From: Ceratotherium simum simum
Lineage: Eukaryota > Chordata > Mammalia > Perissodactyla > Rhinocerotidae
DNA length: 64,000 nt
Direction: 5' to 3'
NCBI RefSeq assembly: GCF_000283155.1
Contig: NW_004454216.1
Location: forward strand, 7,075,493 to 7,139,492
Shown here piece by piece: positions 23,201 to 33,826 of the stretch (its first letter is position 1; the number at the start of each line of letters is the position of its first letter). Both the position numbers and the translations under genes were made by a program. The notes under the pieces were generated by a model, which had not been told where the DNA came from, made no database searches, and saw only the letters and a program-made list of their open reading frames with translations.

Positions 23201-24550
23201 AGGAGAAAAAAGAATGCTCTCTGTGCCCACCGTCAGCTGCAAGGCCACTGAGCCACTGGCCAGAGTCTGCTCAGAAAGACCGTGCAATGTCCTCTGGCAT
23301 GTGGTGGGAACAAGATTCCTGGAGCCAGGACATCCCTGAGTGGCAGGTGTCACCAACTTCATCCTGCAAAACAGAATGTTCTACCTCCCCAGCTAAAATC
23401 TGACTTTATCCTCGCAATCTTCAAGTGGTTGAGGGGCCCCTGAGTGATAAGCAATAATTCAGAGAGAAGCTGATAAAACATGACTCTACACACACACAAA
23501 ATTGTCATCAGAGGCATGATTCATTACTCTGAAGGAAAAATGAACAGATCTCATAATTCTCAACTTGCCAGTGGTCCTTGAAATCTCAGCCAGTAAACCA
23601 TCTTGCAGAACAGCCAGTCTCTCTTCCTTCAAACCTCTAATTAACTGTCAGGCTAACCTTGTGCTTTTGTGGGCCCACTCTCTTTTGGTCATTCCTTTTA
23701 TTTATTGTATCTGGAAATGTAATGGCGAGGCCAGTGCTTCCACCTTTCTGTAGAATCTGATCAGCTACATTTGCTGAGGGAAATTCCTCACGCTCAGGGG
23801 ATGTTGTCCCACATTGGGACCTGGACTTCATTTCAGACCTTGCTACCCTTGTATTTTAGCTCTAGCTAACAAGGCCCTTTCATTCCATTTCCTTACTCTC
23901 AGAGTCTCAACTCCAGGGTAATTCAAGATGAGGATGTTAAGTGAAAAGGGAATGTCAATTCCCACTGTAGTATCACTGGTGAACCTTGTGGTTCAGAACA
24001 TGCCTTAGATATGCCATTAATATCACTATAAGGTTTTTCTACCCAGGCATCTCCATCTCCTGCTTAACAGAGACCTAATACTTCCAGACTCTGAAACCCA
24101 TTAAGTGTATACAAAGTGGCAGTCACCTCCCAGGTTCTGGATATATGACAATGAGTAAGACAGCTCCTGTCCTCAAGGAGCCCACAACCTGCTCCTGTGT
24201 TTGCCCATTTACTTGTTGGGGGGTAGTAGGGACTCACCTAGACTGCCAGAGAGCCTCAGAACTGAAGGCACCAGGCAGGGTAGCTGCCAAATCATCACAT
24301 GGACAATCTTCATAAAGTCCTAGTGCAGAACCTAAACATCACCACTCCAACAACTGAGATTAAAGGTATAATGGAAATGATGTGTCAGTGTTATTGAAAA
24401 TTGCATTTAGCAAGAACTTGAATATTCTCACCATTTACCTTTTCACCCACAGAAGCTATTTCTTACTGATTACAGAATCAAGATACAATTTATGGATAAT
24501 TTATGAAATGTTATCATCCTGAACTTCAATAAATTTACTGTTAAGAGCTG
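23201..24550 (+). other. DRD3: DRD3 3' UTR (probable extent)
   Basis: This sequence follows the DRD3 stop codon. I found no AATAAA on the + strand in the first 1.3 kb after the stop. The first good candidate is AATAAA at 24528-24533, followed within 30 bases by a T-rich stretch ('tgttatttc'). A short L2-like stretch (about 24130-24190, 'ctcctgtcctcaaggagccc') lies inside. The end is inferred from the signal only, and alternative sites are possible. Confidence 0.4.
24528..24533 (+). promoter_or_regulatory. Candidate DRD3 poly(A) signal
   Basis: Canonical AATAAA hexamer, 1.33 kb after the DRD3 stop codon, with T/GT-rich sequence just downstream. It is the first such hexamer on the + strand after the stop. 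Its use is not proven by the sequence. Confidence 0.35.
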
Positions 24551-25069
24551 TTATTTCATAGGCATGACAGATAGCCGCTGCAATGCTGTTAAAACTTTAA
24601 AATGCACAAGAACTTTACAAGGAGCCCAAGACTTTCCTGGCCCCATCTTCATTCCTCTCACCCTTAATTGTGTAAGAAAATATATACCCCTAGTGAGCCA
24701 GTTACCTGTTACTCCTGAATGCTTTCAATGCCAGCATTTTTTAAACGTTATTGTCCATAACAATGTTTATGTTGTAACTTGGTGGGAAAATTCCTTCTGC
24801 CCACTAGTTCTTGGACTTTGTGCCATCTAGCTCAGTAGATTGATGGTGCGAGTAGAACTAGCGACTAAGACAATTAAATATCCGAGAAGTAAAAGTACGC
24901 AATGCCTAGGCTTTTCCAGACAGCCAGCAAACAGTTGGGACAGTGGGGTAAAAGATCGTAGAATTCCCGGTCAAAATCAGAGTTCTAAAGATGGAATCAT
25001 AAACAGCATCAGTATTAATAAGTTTGTGAGGAATGTTAGCAAATATTTTGTATCCTTTCTTTACATCAA

Positions 25070-25255
25070 GTTATTAAAACCTTATGATATCCTTAGAAAG
25101 ATAAACTCCATTTTGTAGATGAGGAAATTGAGGCAGAGGGAGGTTAAGAAATTTGACCCAGGTCACACCCAGTCAGTAAGTGGCAGAGCTGGGATTCAAA
25201 TATACTTCTGTCTGATTCCCAAGTCCATGCAATTAACCATGGCACACTGCCTCCC
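25070..25255 (-). repeat. MIR SINE
   Basis: Reverse MIR: 'gtagatgaggaaattgaggc', 'agagggaggttaagaaattt', 'gtcacacccagtcagtaagt' and 'ggcagagctgggattcaaat'. Well preserved. Confidence 0.9.
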
Positions 25256-27449
25256 ACCAGAGAGGAAAAGAGGTGGGGAGAAAAAATGGGAAGAAAAAGA
25301 TGGAACAAAGATCCCTGGGAAAGCCTCACCCTACCCCACCCACAGTCCCTAGACTCTCCTAAGAACCCAGCCCAAGGTGTTACTCTCACTCTCGTGCCAT
25401 GTTCAATTTCTGAAACCGTCAAGTGGGAAATCCATAACCCTTTTTATAGAATCATGGGACAGTGCTTAGAGAGTATTTGGTTCTACCGTCTCCTTTATTT
25501 ATAGAAAAGGAAACTGAGGCCGAGAACTATTGTCCCACAGTTGGTTAATGACAGGCAAGAACTCAAATCTGCTGAATCCTAGTTCAGTGCTCTTTCTACT
25601 CTACCACACTCCCCCAGAACACTGTAAAAACTGCAAACTCTATACAGATATGAGGAGAAAGTCATATTGTCACTTCCACCATTAAACTGAGTGGCACTTT
25701 TCCCCTAAGCTGTGTCTATTAGGATGCCAGGTCTCCTTCCCAGAATTTTTTTCTGATCCAGGAAGAGCCTCCCAGGGGAATCCCAATCACATCTCCCAAG
25801 CACTTATTTTAGCTTCTTCATCCGGGGATTCTTCATCCATCTCCTCCACCTCTGCAGTTCCCACCATGAACCAACACGTTTAACCACAGGGCTCCTACTT
25901 TCAGAGCCAGCACGGCCAAAGATCCCAGGAGAGATTTTGGCCTGAATGAAGCAGAGCAGAGTTCTTGAGGCAAACCAGCTCTGGAGACCAAAGAAGCCCC
26001 ATAGCTACCCATACTATTTGGGTGAAATGCAAATAGTATGGAAATCCAAATGGTTTACAAACAACATTTGATTCTAGACTTAAGTAAGTATTTCCTTCTT
26101 CCAGGACACCATCCTCCAAAACTCCACTCATTACTCATTTACTAAATCAATCACTTATTCAATAAATGCTGATTTTTCACCTTCTGTGAGCCAGGCACTG
26201 TACTTGGTGCTGGGAAACATGATCAAGGAAGACTTGGTCCTTGCCCCCAGAAGCTTGTAGTCCAGTAAGAAGGTAGAATTTATGTGTATGGTGATGATCT
26301 ACTTGTTGTCTATACTAAAGCGAATTCTTGGTGTTTGAAAGCCCCATATTCAGCCTTGAGAAAGCTTCCCAGACAAGTATTGTCAGGGTTGAGACACATT
26401 TAAAAAGTAGGAAGGGTGTTCCTGGCAGAGAAAACCTCTGAAGAGCTAAAGATAAGAACAAGCAAGGAACCTCAGATAATTCCATCTGGTTGTAGAGAAG
26501 AGATCCTAGGGATAGGACAGGAAAGAGAAGGGCTTCATCTTTGGAGAGCTCCTCCAGCTCTGCTCAGGTGGCAGCTGAGCTGGTGGGGACAACTCTCACA
26601 GGAGACCTCTAGATCTTGCCTCCACTTCCCTCCATGTAGGCAACACCCATCACAGAACATCCACCGCTGACTTACTTCACTACTCTCTGAGATACAGTGA
26701 ATTTCAGTAAATGCAGAATTCTATTTGAATTCTTTGCTCTTTTCTCTGCAAGAGGGGGAATGGCCAGTTGAATGGATATAGACTCAGTGATGGTTAAAAT
26801 TAAGGCAGTTCAGGGAGTTTGGGTCAGAAATTGAGGGAGATGAGGCAAATGGATTTGTTTTCCTGAATTTTGGGGTCAGAAGTAAACAGAAAGGCAGAAA
26901 GGTTAAGAGATTCGCTCAGAACTGGCTGTTTCCTGGAGGTCCTAATTCCCAGGCCTGTGCTCCAATCATTTGGTATCTGCTAACATCAGAAAACTGAAAA
27001 AGCTTAATTTGAATCAACACACAGAGAGCAGAAAGGGGATGACAGGCAATTAACTTGATTCCTCCTTTCCACCTAATTCTCTCCTCATCAGCTCAGGAAG
27101 GGAGTGAGTTTCCATGACTACCTCCTGACATGGAGACTCAGTTGAGGGTGATGCCAGTGTCAGCTTGGCTCTGTAGCATACACTGGTGGAGGCGGAACCA
27201 GAGAGTCTGTGCCAAGCACAAGACCTGGAACCTCTTGGTCCACCCACTCTCACCTCAATGAATCACCCAGCCTCCATCATTGTTGATCAAGTCCCTGCTT
27301 TCTGCAGAGTCTGCTGGGTATTAGGAGGAGAGGAGAGGTGGCCGTAGGCCTCTGAGAATGGATGTGCCCCAGAGAGGGAGCAGGCTGAACCCAAGGTGGC
27401 TCTGACCACCTTATGGGAAAAATGATGGACAGAAGTCGGTCTAGGGCTG

Positions 27450-27650
27450 GAGTGGTTGTGTGGACAAGCAACCTTGGGCAAGTATCCAACCTCTGTGAGC
27501 CTCAACTTCCTCATTAGTAAAATGGGAGACCTGAAGGCCTGGCCTTCCTCACTAAACCATTTAAGGATTAGATAACATCATGTGTTAGAAATGCTTTGTC
27601 AACTATAAAGCTCTGATAAATGTAAGAGATGATTATTATCATTGATATTA
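27450..27650 (+). repeat. MIR SINE
   Basis: 'aaccttgggcaagtatccaa', 'cctctgtgagcctcaacttc' and 'ctcattagtaaaatgggaga', then the 3' 'ttattatcatt' end. Confidence 0.8.
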
Positions 27651-27671
27651 TTATTTTCCCCCTAAGCAGCT

Positions 27672-27688
27672 GTTTTTTTTTTATCTTT

Positions 27689-27720
<32 letters not shown>

Positions 27721-28012
27721 TGAGGTAACATTGGTTTATAATATTGTATAAATTTCAGGTGTACATCACTATACTTCTATTTCTGCATGGATTGCATGTT
27801 CTCATGTTTACCACCCAAAGACTAATTCCAATCCATCACCACACACATGTGCCTAATTATCCCTTTCGCCCTCCTCCCTCCCCCCTTCCTCTCTGGTAAC
27901 CACCAATCCAATCTCTGTCTCTATGTGTTTTTTTGTTGTTGTTATTGTCTACTACTTAATGAGTGAGATCATACGGTATTTGACTTTCTCCCTCTGACTT
28001 ATTTCACTTTTA
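27672..28012 (-). mobile_element. L1 3' end, reverse, with (TTG)n tail
   Basis: In reverse, this is a 5'-truncated L1: a T-rich/(TTG)n left end (27690-27718) is the poly(A)/(CAA)n tail. Then come 'tttattgaggtaacattggt', 'tcaggtgtacatcactatac', 'gtgcctaattatccctttcg' and 'gagtgagatcatacggtatt'. It is well preserved, so probably a perissodactyl-lineage L1. Confidence 0.85.
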
Positions 28013-28454
28013 AGCCGCTGTTTCTATCATACTTATCTGGTTCACAGACCACTTTTCTTTCTCTTTGCTGATTCTCTAATGGTCTAAAGTGTTTAGGCAT
28101 AGTCTGTCAGCCTCCCACATGAAATCTGATTTTTCTCTTGTCTTTTATTCCATAAATGTGCCCAGGATACTTGGATGAATTTGTGGTCAAACTGTTAGGC
28201 AAATGGATAGCCTCTAATGGGGCACCCCTTCCCTGCTCACACAGCCAAGTGCCCAGATATGTATGGCATGACCTAACACTAGGCTGATGGCAGATACTTG
28301 CTTGTTAAAGATGATCTTGGGTCCTCTTTTCCTCTGCTGGCCAGGAAATGAGGAGCAGAACACATCTATTCCTTAAGACTTTCCATCTTTGTTCCTTACG
28401 ATCCCTGAGCCCTTTCCTCTCTTCAATCCTAAGACAAGTGCATCGGATATGGTG
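28013..28454. other. Intergenic, no recognised element
   Basis: Unique-looking sequence between an L1 end and the next repeat. No coding or RNA feature is seen. Confidence 0.5.
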
Positions 28455-28905
28455 CATTAGTTTCCAAGGGCTGCTATAACAAATTACCACAAATTGGGTG
28501 GATTAAAACAACAGAAACTTATTCTTTCACAGTTCTGGAAGCTAGAAGTCCAAAATCAAGGTGTTGGCAGGGCCATGCCGCTCTGAATGTTGTAGTGGAA
28601 GATTGTTCTTTGCCTTTTTCTAGTTTCTGGTGGTTGCCTGCAATCCTTGGTCTTCCTTAGCTTGTGGCAGCATTAACTCCAATCTCTGCCTCTATGTTCC
28701 TATGATGTTCTCCCCTGTGTGTCTGTCTCCAAACTTCCCTCTTCTTATAAGCCATTGAATTAGGTCCCTCCCTAATCCAATATGACCTCGTCTTATCTTG
28801 ATACATCTACAAAGACCTTATTTCAAAATAAGGTCACATTTACAGGTGCTGGGGGTTAGGACTTGGTCATATCTTTTGAGAGGACACAAATAAATCCACA
28901 AAATT
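28455..28905 (+). repeat. Ancient interspersed repeat ('GGCTGCTATAACAAA' type)
   Basis: 'gcattagtttccaagggctg', 'ctataacaaattaccacaaa', 'ttctggaagctagaagtcca', 'ggtgttggcagggccatgcc' and 'ttatttcaaaataaggtcac' belong to a very common mammalian repeat family. I do not assign a name. It shares its opening with 42781-43155. Confidence 0.7.
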
Positions 28906-29449
28906 TGGTGAAAGTGATCTGAAAGGCAAGGGGACTTGGAACTTGGATAACTGGGGGAAATGTACAAGAGCTATGTGATTCAGAATATAAGAGGTCAGAT
29001 TCCAGCCTAGGCATGTAGCCCCTTTAGTGGCCTGAGCCAAGTCTGCAAACTTCCTGGAGCTCAACTTTCTTATCAGTATAAATGATAAGTCTGGACTCCT
29101 AAACTATGATAAGACAAGCTAAACATAACTCTAGAAGGATATAAACTATCTTTTGAGCCCTAAAAACCTTCAAGCATGCTTATTAATGAGAGGCAAAATT
29201 GCTCAGACAATCCTTACTCGCTTCTCAGTATTTAAAAAAAAAAAAAATTCAACAGCAAAATCATGGCAGCTGAGGAAAGCTTAGGGACTACATGTAGTTC
29301 TACGACTCCAGACTGACTAAGGTGGAGGAGGGTGTTTTTCCCTTTAAGAAAAACTGATATAATTGAGTCTTGTATTATGGTTTGAGTAGATCCCATAAGA
29401 CTGCATATTAAAGACCATTTAAAAGCTTGTAATTCATCACAACCTATAA

Positions 29450-29740
29450 TTATGGGATTTAAGAGTTGGAAAGGACTCTAGCCCAGTTCCCTAGTTATTA
29501 CAGAAATTCTCTCTAACATCTCTGACCAACAATCACCCAGCTATATTAAGGAGCTGGCTCATTACTTCCCAAGACATGGGACAAGTTGTCCTTTAGAAAA
29601 CTCCTCCCTCCTTTAAGCCAAACTCTGCCTTCCTATAAAATCCACCTTTTGGTCTCTATTCTCTCCTCTAGCACAGAAACTTCTATTCCATCTTCCCAAT
29701 GACAGCCTTTGAGGGATTAAAACAGTTCTCCAAAGTTTTA
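29450..29740. repeat. L3/CR1-type LINE fragment
   Basis: 'gagttggaaaggactctagc', 'tggctcattacttcccaaga' and 'ggacaagttgtcctttagaa', then 'cttccatcttcccaatgaca'-like text, follow the ancient CR1/L3 3' region. It is diverged, and the orientation is not settled. Confidence 0.5.
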
Positions 29741-30894
29741 ATCCCTATATCTCTACTTCAAGTTACATTTTCTTACACTCTCCATCTTGGTTGCTTTCTT
29801 CTAGATGTAGTCACTAACAGTTGTTAGCGTTTCTCTTAAAATGCGAGGACCCAAATAGAATACAATCTTCTAAATGTTGTTTAACCAGTTCAGAGTGCCA
29901 TGGACTCATTATTCCGCATCATTGAAATATTCAATTTTTAATGACCCAGCTCAAATCGCATAGACTGCTATGGCTCATGTTGAAACTCTAAGAAGGATAT
30001 TTGCATCCTGATTGGATAAGTTTACCAGGACACACCTTAGGGATCAACACTTATATGTGAAGGAAGTTGAAATCAGCAGAGGGAGGAGCTGAGCTGTACT
30101 GCAGTCACACGAAGAACTCAAAGATCCTACAGGAAGTTCTGGAGGGGACAGGGCCTTTATGGCCCCAGCCAGTAACTGGAGGCAGGCTACCTCTGGGAAG
30201 GATGCATGACTTAGGCAAGGAAGTTTTCTTCAGTTGAAAACCTTCAGCTGTCAACACTCTTAGCAACTGGGAGAACAAATTCCTCCATCTTAAAGGGGGG
30301 ATCTGGGTGGCACACCACAGCACCCACTATAGTCCACCCTTTATGCCATTCGGCTCCACTTCCTTCATATAATAAATTCTAGAAACAGCTTCATCAGGAA
30401 TCTAGTTGATCTCTCTTCCTGTGGAAGTTTAGTAGGATGGACTATAATCTCTGCCACAACAATTGGTCTCAAGGCCAAAGTAATTCTCATTGTTGCCCTC
30501 TTCTACTATCTATTGTGGATTCCCCTCACTGTTGATTAGCACTCCACTGATTAGGTGGCTTACCTGGTAGAGTGACCCTGAGGGACACGGTGAATTTCTC
30601 AGGCCGTGGCTCCTGCACTTATCCATGTACCATCAAAATTAAACAAGGAATACAAAGAGCCACCTCAGTGGGTCATCCAGATACCAAATGTATTCTTCCC
30701 TGTCCCCATGTGTAACAACATCCTTAACTCCTCCCAGTGATCAGGATTCAATTATCCTTGTCAGGATGCTCCATCACTTGCCTGTTGGTCTCCTGGCACA
30801 AAGAGCTCCAAATGACTGGGTGGAAGCCATAACTTAAAGCTTAATAGGATTCTTATCCCCTAGTGGACAAATTCCTCCTTTAAGCAGAAGGACC

Positions 30895-31919
30895 TTTACC
30901 CCCCAAAATTAAACATAGCATTACTATATGATCCACCAATTCCACTCCTAGGTATATACCCCATAGACTTGAAAACAAATAATCAAATTCTTGCACAGAA
31001 ATGTTCATAGCAGCACTATCTATAATAACCAAAAGTTTGAAAAGAATCCCAACGTCCATCAACAGATGAATGGATAGACAAATTGTGGTATATACATACA
31101 ATGGAATATTATTCAGCTTTAAAAAGGAATGAAGTACTGATATACATGTTACAATGTGGATGAATCTCAAAAACATTGTGCTAAATGGAAAAAGCCAGAC
31201 ACAAAAGGTCACATATTGTGTGATTTCATTTATATGAAATATCCAGAATAGGTAAAGTCATAGAGTCGGGAAGAATCTTGGTGGTTTCCAAGGGTAGGAG
31301 GAAAGGGAATGGGAATAACTGCTTAATGGGTCCATGATTTTCTTTGGAGGTGATGAAAATGTTTTGGAATCAGAGATAATGTCACCGACTCATGTCCCAA
31401 GGAACTTAATGGTGGGTTTGGAAGCATTTAACTGTTTTTCCAAGTTGTTTTTTATGTTAAGGAGACACAACCGGCAACCACCCTGAAGCTAACCAAGCCT
31501 CCCTACAAGACCTGCGCCCATAACTTTGCCTTATTTTTAATGCTAAAATCTCTTCACGAGGAGATTAAGCCTTATTACCATAATCTGCAATGTACCTGCC
31601 TCTCCCTTTTGAATATTCATTCCCCAACCAAATAAAAGTTCCTCCTTCCCCTTGTTCAGGGATGCCATGACTTTGGAAATGATTCCTCATAGCCTCCTGT
31701 TTGCTGCAAATACACTTTACTTTGTGAGACAACTTCCACTAGTGTAGAGTCTTATTTAACTCACCAGGAGGTGAGCCCGCTTGGTTTGGTAACAGTAGTG
31801 GCTACACAATATGCCTGTGAATGTACTAAACGCCGCCGAATCGTTCACTTTAAAATGGTTAATTTTATGTTATGTGGCTCTCACCTCAATAAAATTTTAT
31901 TTTAATTTTAAAAAGAAAT
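30895..31919 (+). mobile_element. L1 3' segment, interrupted by a solo LTR
   Basis: 'gatccaccaattccactcct', 'aatcaaattcttgcacagaa', 'atagcagcactatctataat', 'acaatggaatattattcagc' and 'tcatttatatgaaatatcca' belong to the L1 3' region. After the LTR it resumes at 'gtagtggctacacaatatgc' and 'tgtgaatgtactaaacgccg', and ends 'cctcaataaaattttatttt'. Confidence 0.85.
31380..31794 (+). mobile_element. Solo LTR inserted in L1
   Basis: A 415-bp insertion beginning TG (tgtcaccgactcatgtccca) and ending CA (ggtttggtaaca). It has AATAAA near 31630 and a gtgagac...accagga 3' part. The host L1 sequence is collinear on both sides. The ends and polyadenylation signal fit an ERV LTR. The family is not assigned, and a clear short target duplication is not visible. 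Confidence 0.6.
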
Positions 31920-31930
31920 AAAAAGAACAA

Positions 31931-33815
31931 GGCCACAAAGAGTCCATGTTCTTGGATTGGAGGCCTCAATATTGTTAAGATGGTAATTCTCTCCAAATTG
32001 ATCTATACATTTAATGTAACCCCTCTCAAAAGTCGAACAGACCTTTTTTTTGTCCAGAAACTTACATGCAGATTGTGAAATTTATATGGAAATGCAAAAG
32101 ATCCTGAATAGTCAAAATAATTTATTTATTTATTTTGTGTGTGGGGGGGGGTGGGGGAGATCAGCCCTGTGCTAACATCTGCCAACCCTCCTCTTTTTTT
32201 TTTTTTTTTTTTTGCTGAGGAAGACTGGCCCTGGGCTAACATCCGTGCCCATCTTCCTCCACTTTTTTTATATGGGACACCACCACAGCATGGCTTGCCA
32301 AGCTGTGCGTCGATGCATGCCAGGATCCGAACTGGTGAACCCCGGGGCCACCACAGCGGAGCGCGCGCACTTAACCGCTTGCGCCACCGAGCTGGCCCCC
32401 AAAACAATTTTTTAAAAGAAGAACAAAGTTGGAGAATGTTTATTTCTCAATTTCAAAACTTACAATAAAGCTATAGTTATCAAGACGGTATGGTATTGGC
32501 TTAAGGATAGATATTTAGATTAATGGAATGGAATTAAAAGTCTAGAAAAAAATCTTTATATTTGTAGTCAATTGATTTTCAACAAAGGCAATCTGTTAGG
32601 GGAAAGGAGAGCCTTTTAAATAAATGGTGTTAGACAATTGGATATTCATATGCAAAAACGTGAATTTAAGCCCATACCTCATGCCTATCCTAAAATTAAC
32701 TCAAAACAGATCAAAGAGTTATTTAAGAGCCAAACAATAAAATTTTTAAAATAAAATGTAGGTTAAAATCTTTGAGATCTTAGGATAGGCAAAGATTTCT
32801 TAGAAATAACACTACAAACACCGTAAAAAAAAGAAAAATAAAGATAAATTGGAATTTATGAAAATTAAAAACTTTGCACTTCAAAAGACACCATTTAGAA
32901 ACAGCAGACTGGCTTGCACAACATTTGCAAAATACATATCTGATAAAGGACTTGTATTCAGAATATAAAAAGAACACTTACAACTCAGTAATAATAAGAC
33001 AAAACAACCCAATCCAAAAAATGGTAAAATATTTTAATAGATGTTTTACTAAAAAAGATATAAAAATTACTTATAAACACAAACAGATGCTCAACATCAT
33101 TAGTCATTAGAGAATGATTTAAAATTTTTAAGACAGACAATAAAGAATGTTAGAGAGGAGATAGAGAAATAGGAATCTTCATACATTGCTGATGGAAATG
33201 TAAAATGGTGCAGTCACTTTGGAAAATGGTTTGGCAGTCTCTTAAAAAGTTGAACATAAATTTACCATACCATCCAGTGATTCTGCTCCTGGGCAACTAC
33301 TCAAGAGAAATGAAAACAAATATGCTCACAAAGAATTGTACACTAATACTCTTTGCAACATTACTTAGAACAGCCAAAAGTTGGAAACAATCCAAATTTC
33401 CATGAATTGATGAATGGATAGATAAAACGTCATGTATCAATAAAACAAAATACTATTCAACAATGAAAAGTAACAAACTACTGATGCATGTTATAACGTG
33501 GACAAATCCCAGAAACATTATACTAAATGAAAGAAGCAAGCCACAAGAGACTATATACCGTGTGATTCCATTTACATGAAATGTGCAGAAAAGGCAAATT
33601 TATAAAGACAAAGAATAGATTCATGGTTGCCTCGGGCTGAGAATGAGGTTTAACAGTAAATGGATGTGAGGATTTTATTGGGATGATACAAATGTTTTAA
33701 AACTGACTTATTGTGATGGTTGTACAACTAGGTAAACTTACTAAAAATTATTGAATTATATACTTGAAGTGGGTGAATTATATGCTATGTAAATTGTGCC
33801 TTAATAAAGTTATAA
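31931..33815 (+). mobile_element. L1 (ORF2 end plus 3' UTR), interrupted by an ERE
   Basis: 'catgttcttggattggaggc', 'ctcaatattgttaagatggt', then after the ERE 'gaacaaagttggagaatgtt', 'gtatggtattggcttaagga', 'gtagtcaattgattttcaac', 'ccatccagtgattctgctcc' and 'cttaataaagttataaaaaa'. This is the + strand L1 ORF2 C-terminal region and 3' UTR with many stop codons. It is flanked by an 11-bp duplication, AAAAAGAACAA. Confidence 0.85.
32124..32400 (-). mobile_element. ERE SINE (long type), reverse
   Basis: It contains 'gagatcagccctgtgctaac', a T20 tract, 'gctgaggaagactggccctg', 'caccaccacagcatggcttg' and 'gccaccgagctggcccc'. A 10-bp duplication AAAAYAATTT flanks it at 32114-32123 and 32401-32410, with one mismatch. 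Open frames here are SINE, not genes. Confidence 0.9.
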
Positions 33816-33826
33816 AAAAAGAACAA

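Larger units (their letters stand above)
1..24550 (+). other. DRD3: DRD3 gene body, 3' part (partial gene)
   Basis: This span holds the 3' portion of the dopamine D3 receptor gene: four coding exons, their introns and the probable 3' UTR. The first in-window exon starts inside the arginine codon of the DRY motif. The start codon, the extracellular N-terminus and TM1-TM3 must therefore be encoded upstream of base 1. I looked for the preceding TM3 exon on the + strand in 1-9894 and did not find it. Exon phases are 2, 1, 0 and 1 in order, and every junction restores the receptor reading frame. DRD3 is a Gi/o-coupled class A GPCR of the D2-like group, located in the neuronal plasma membrane. The end at about 24550 is inferred from a poly(A) signal, not from transcript data. 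Confidence 0.9.
24561..27665. other. Intergenic, with MIR and L2 fragments
   Basis: Reverse MIR at about 25070-25255 ('gtagatgaggaaattgaggc', 'gtggcagagctgggattcaa'). MIR-like reverse stretch at about 25440-25610. L2-type stretch at about 26150-26280 ('gtgagccaggcactgtactt'). Forward MIR at about 27450-27650 ('aaccttgggcaagtatccaa'). An 11-bp inverted repeat lies at 26009-26041. No gene is recognised. Confidence 0.6.

Noticed and set aside
32126..32468. Open frames of 93-109 codons on both strands
   Set aside because: They lie in an ERE SINE with poly(T). Similar peptides recur in the EREs at 20678 and 63262, which shows that they are repeat sequence.
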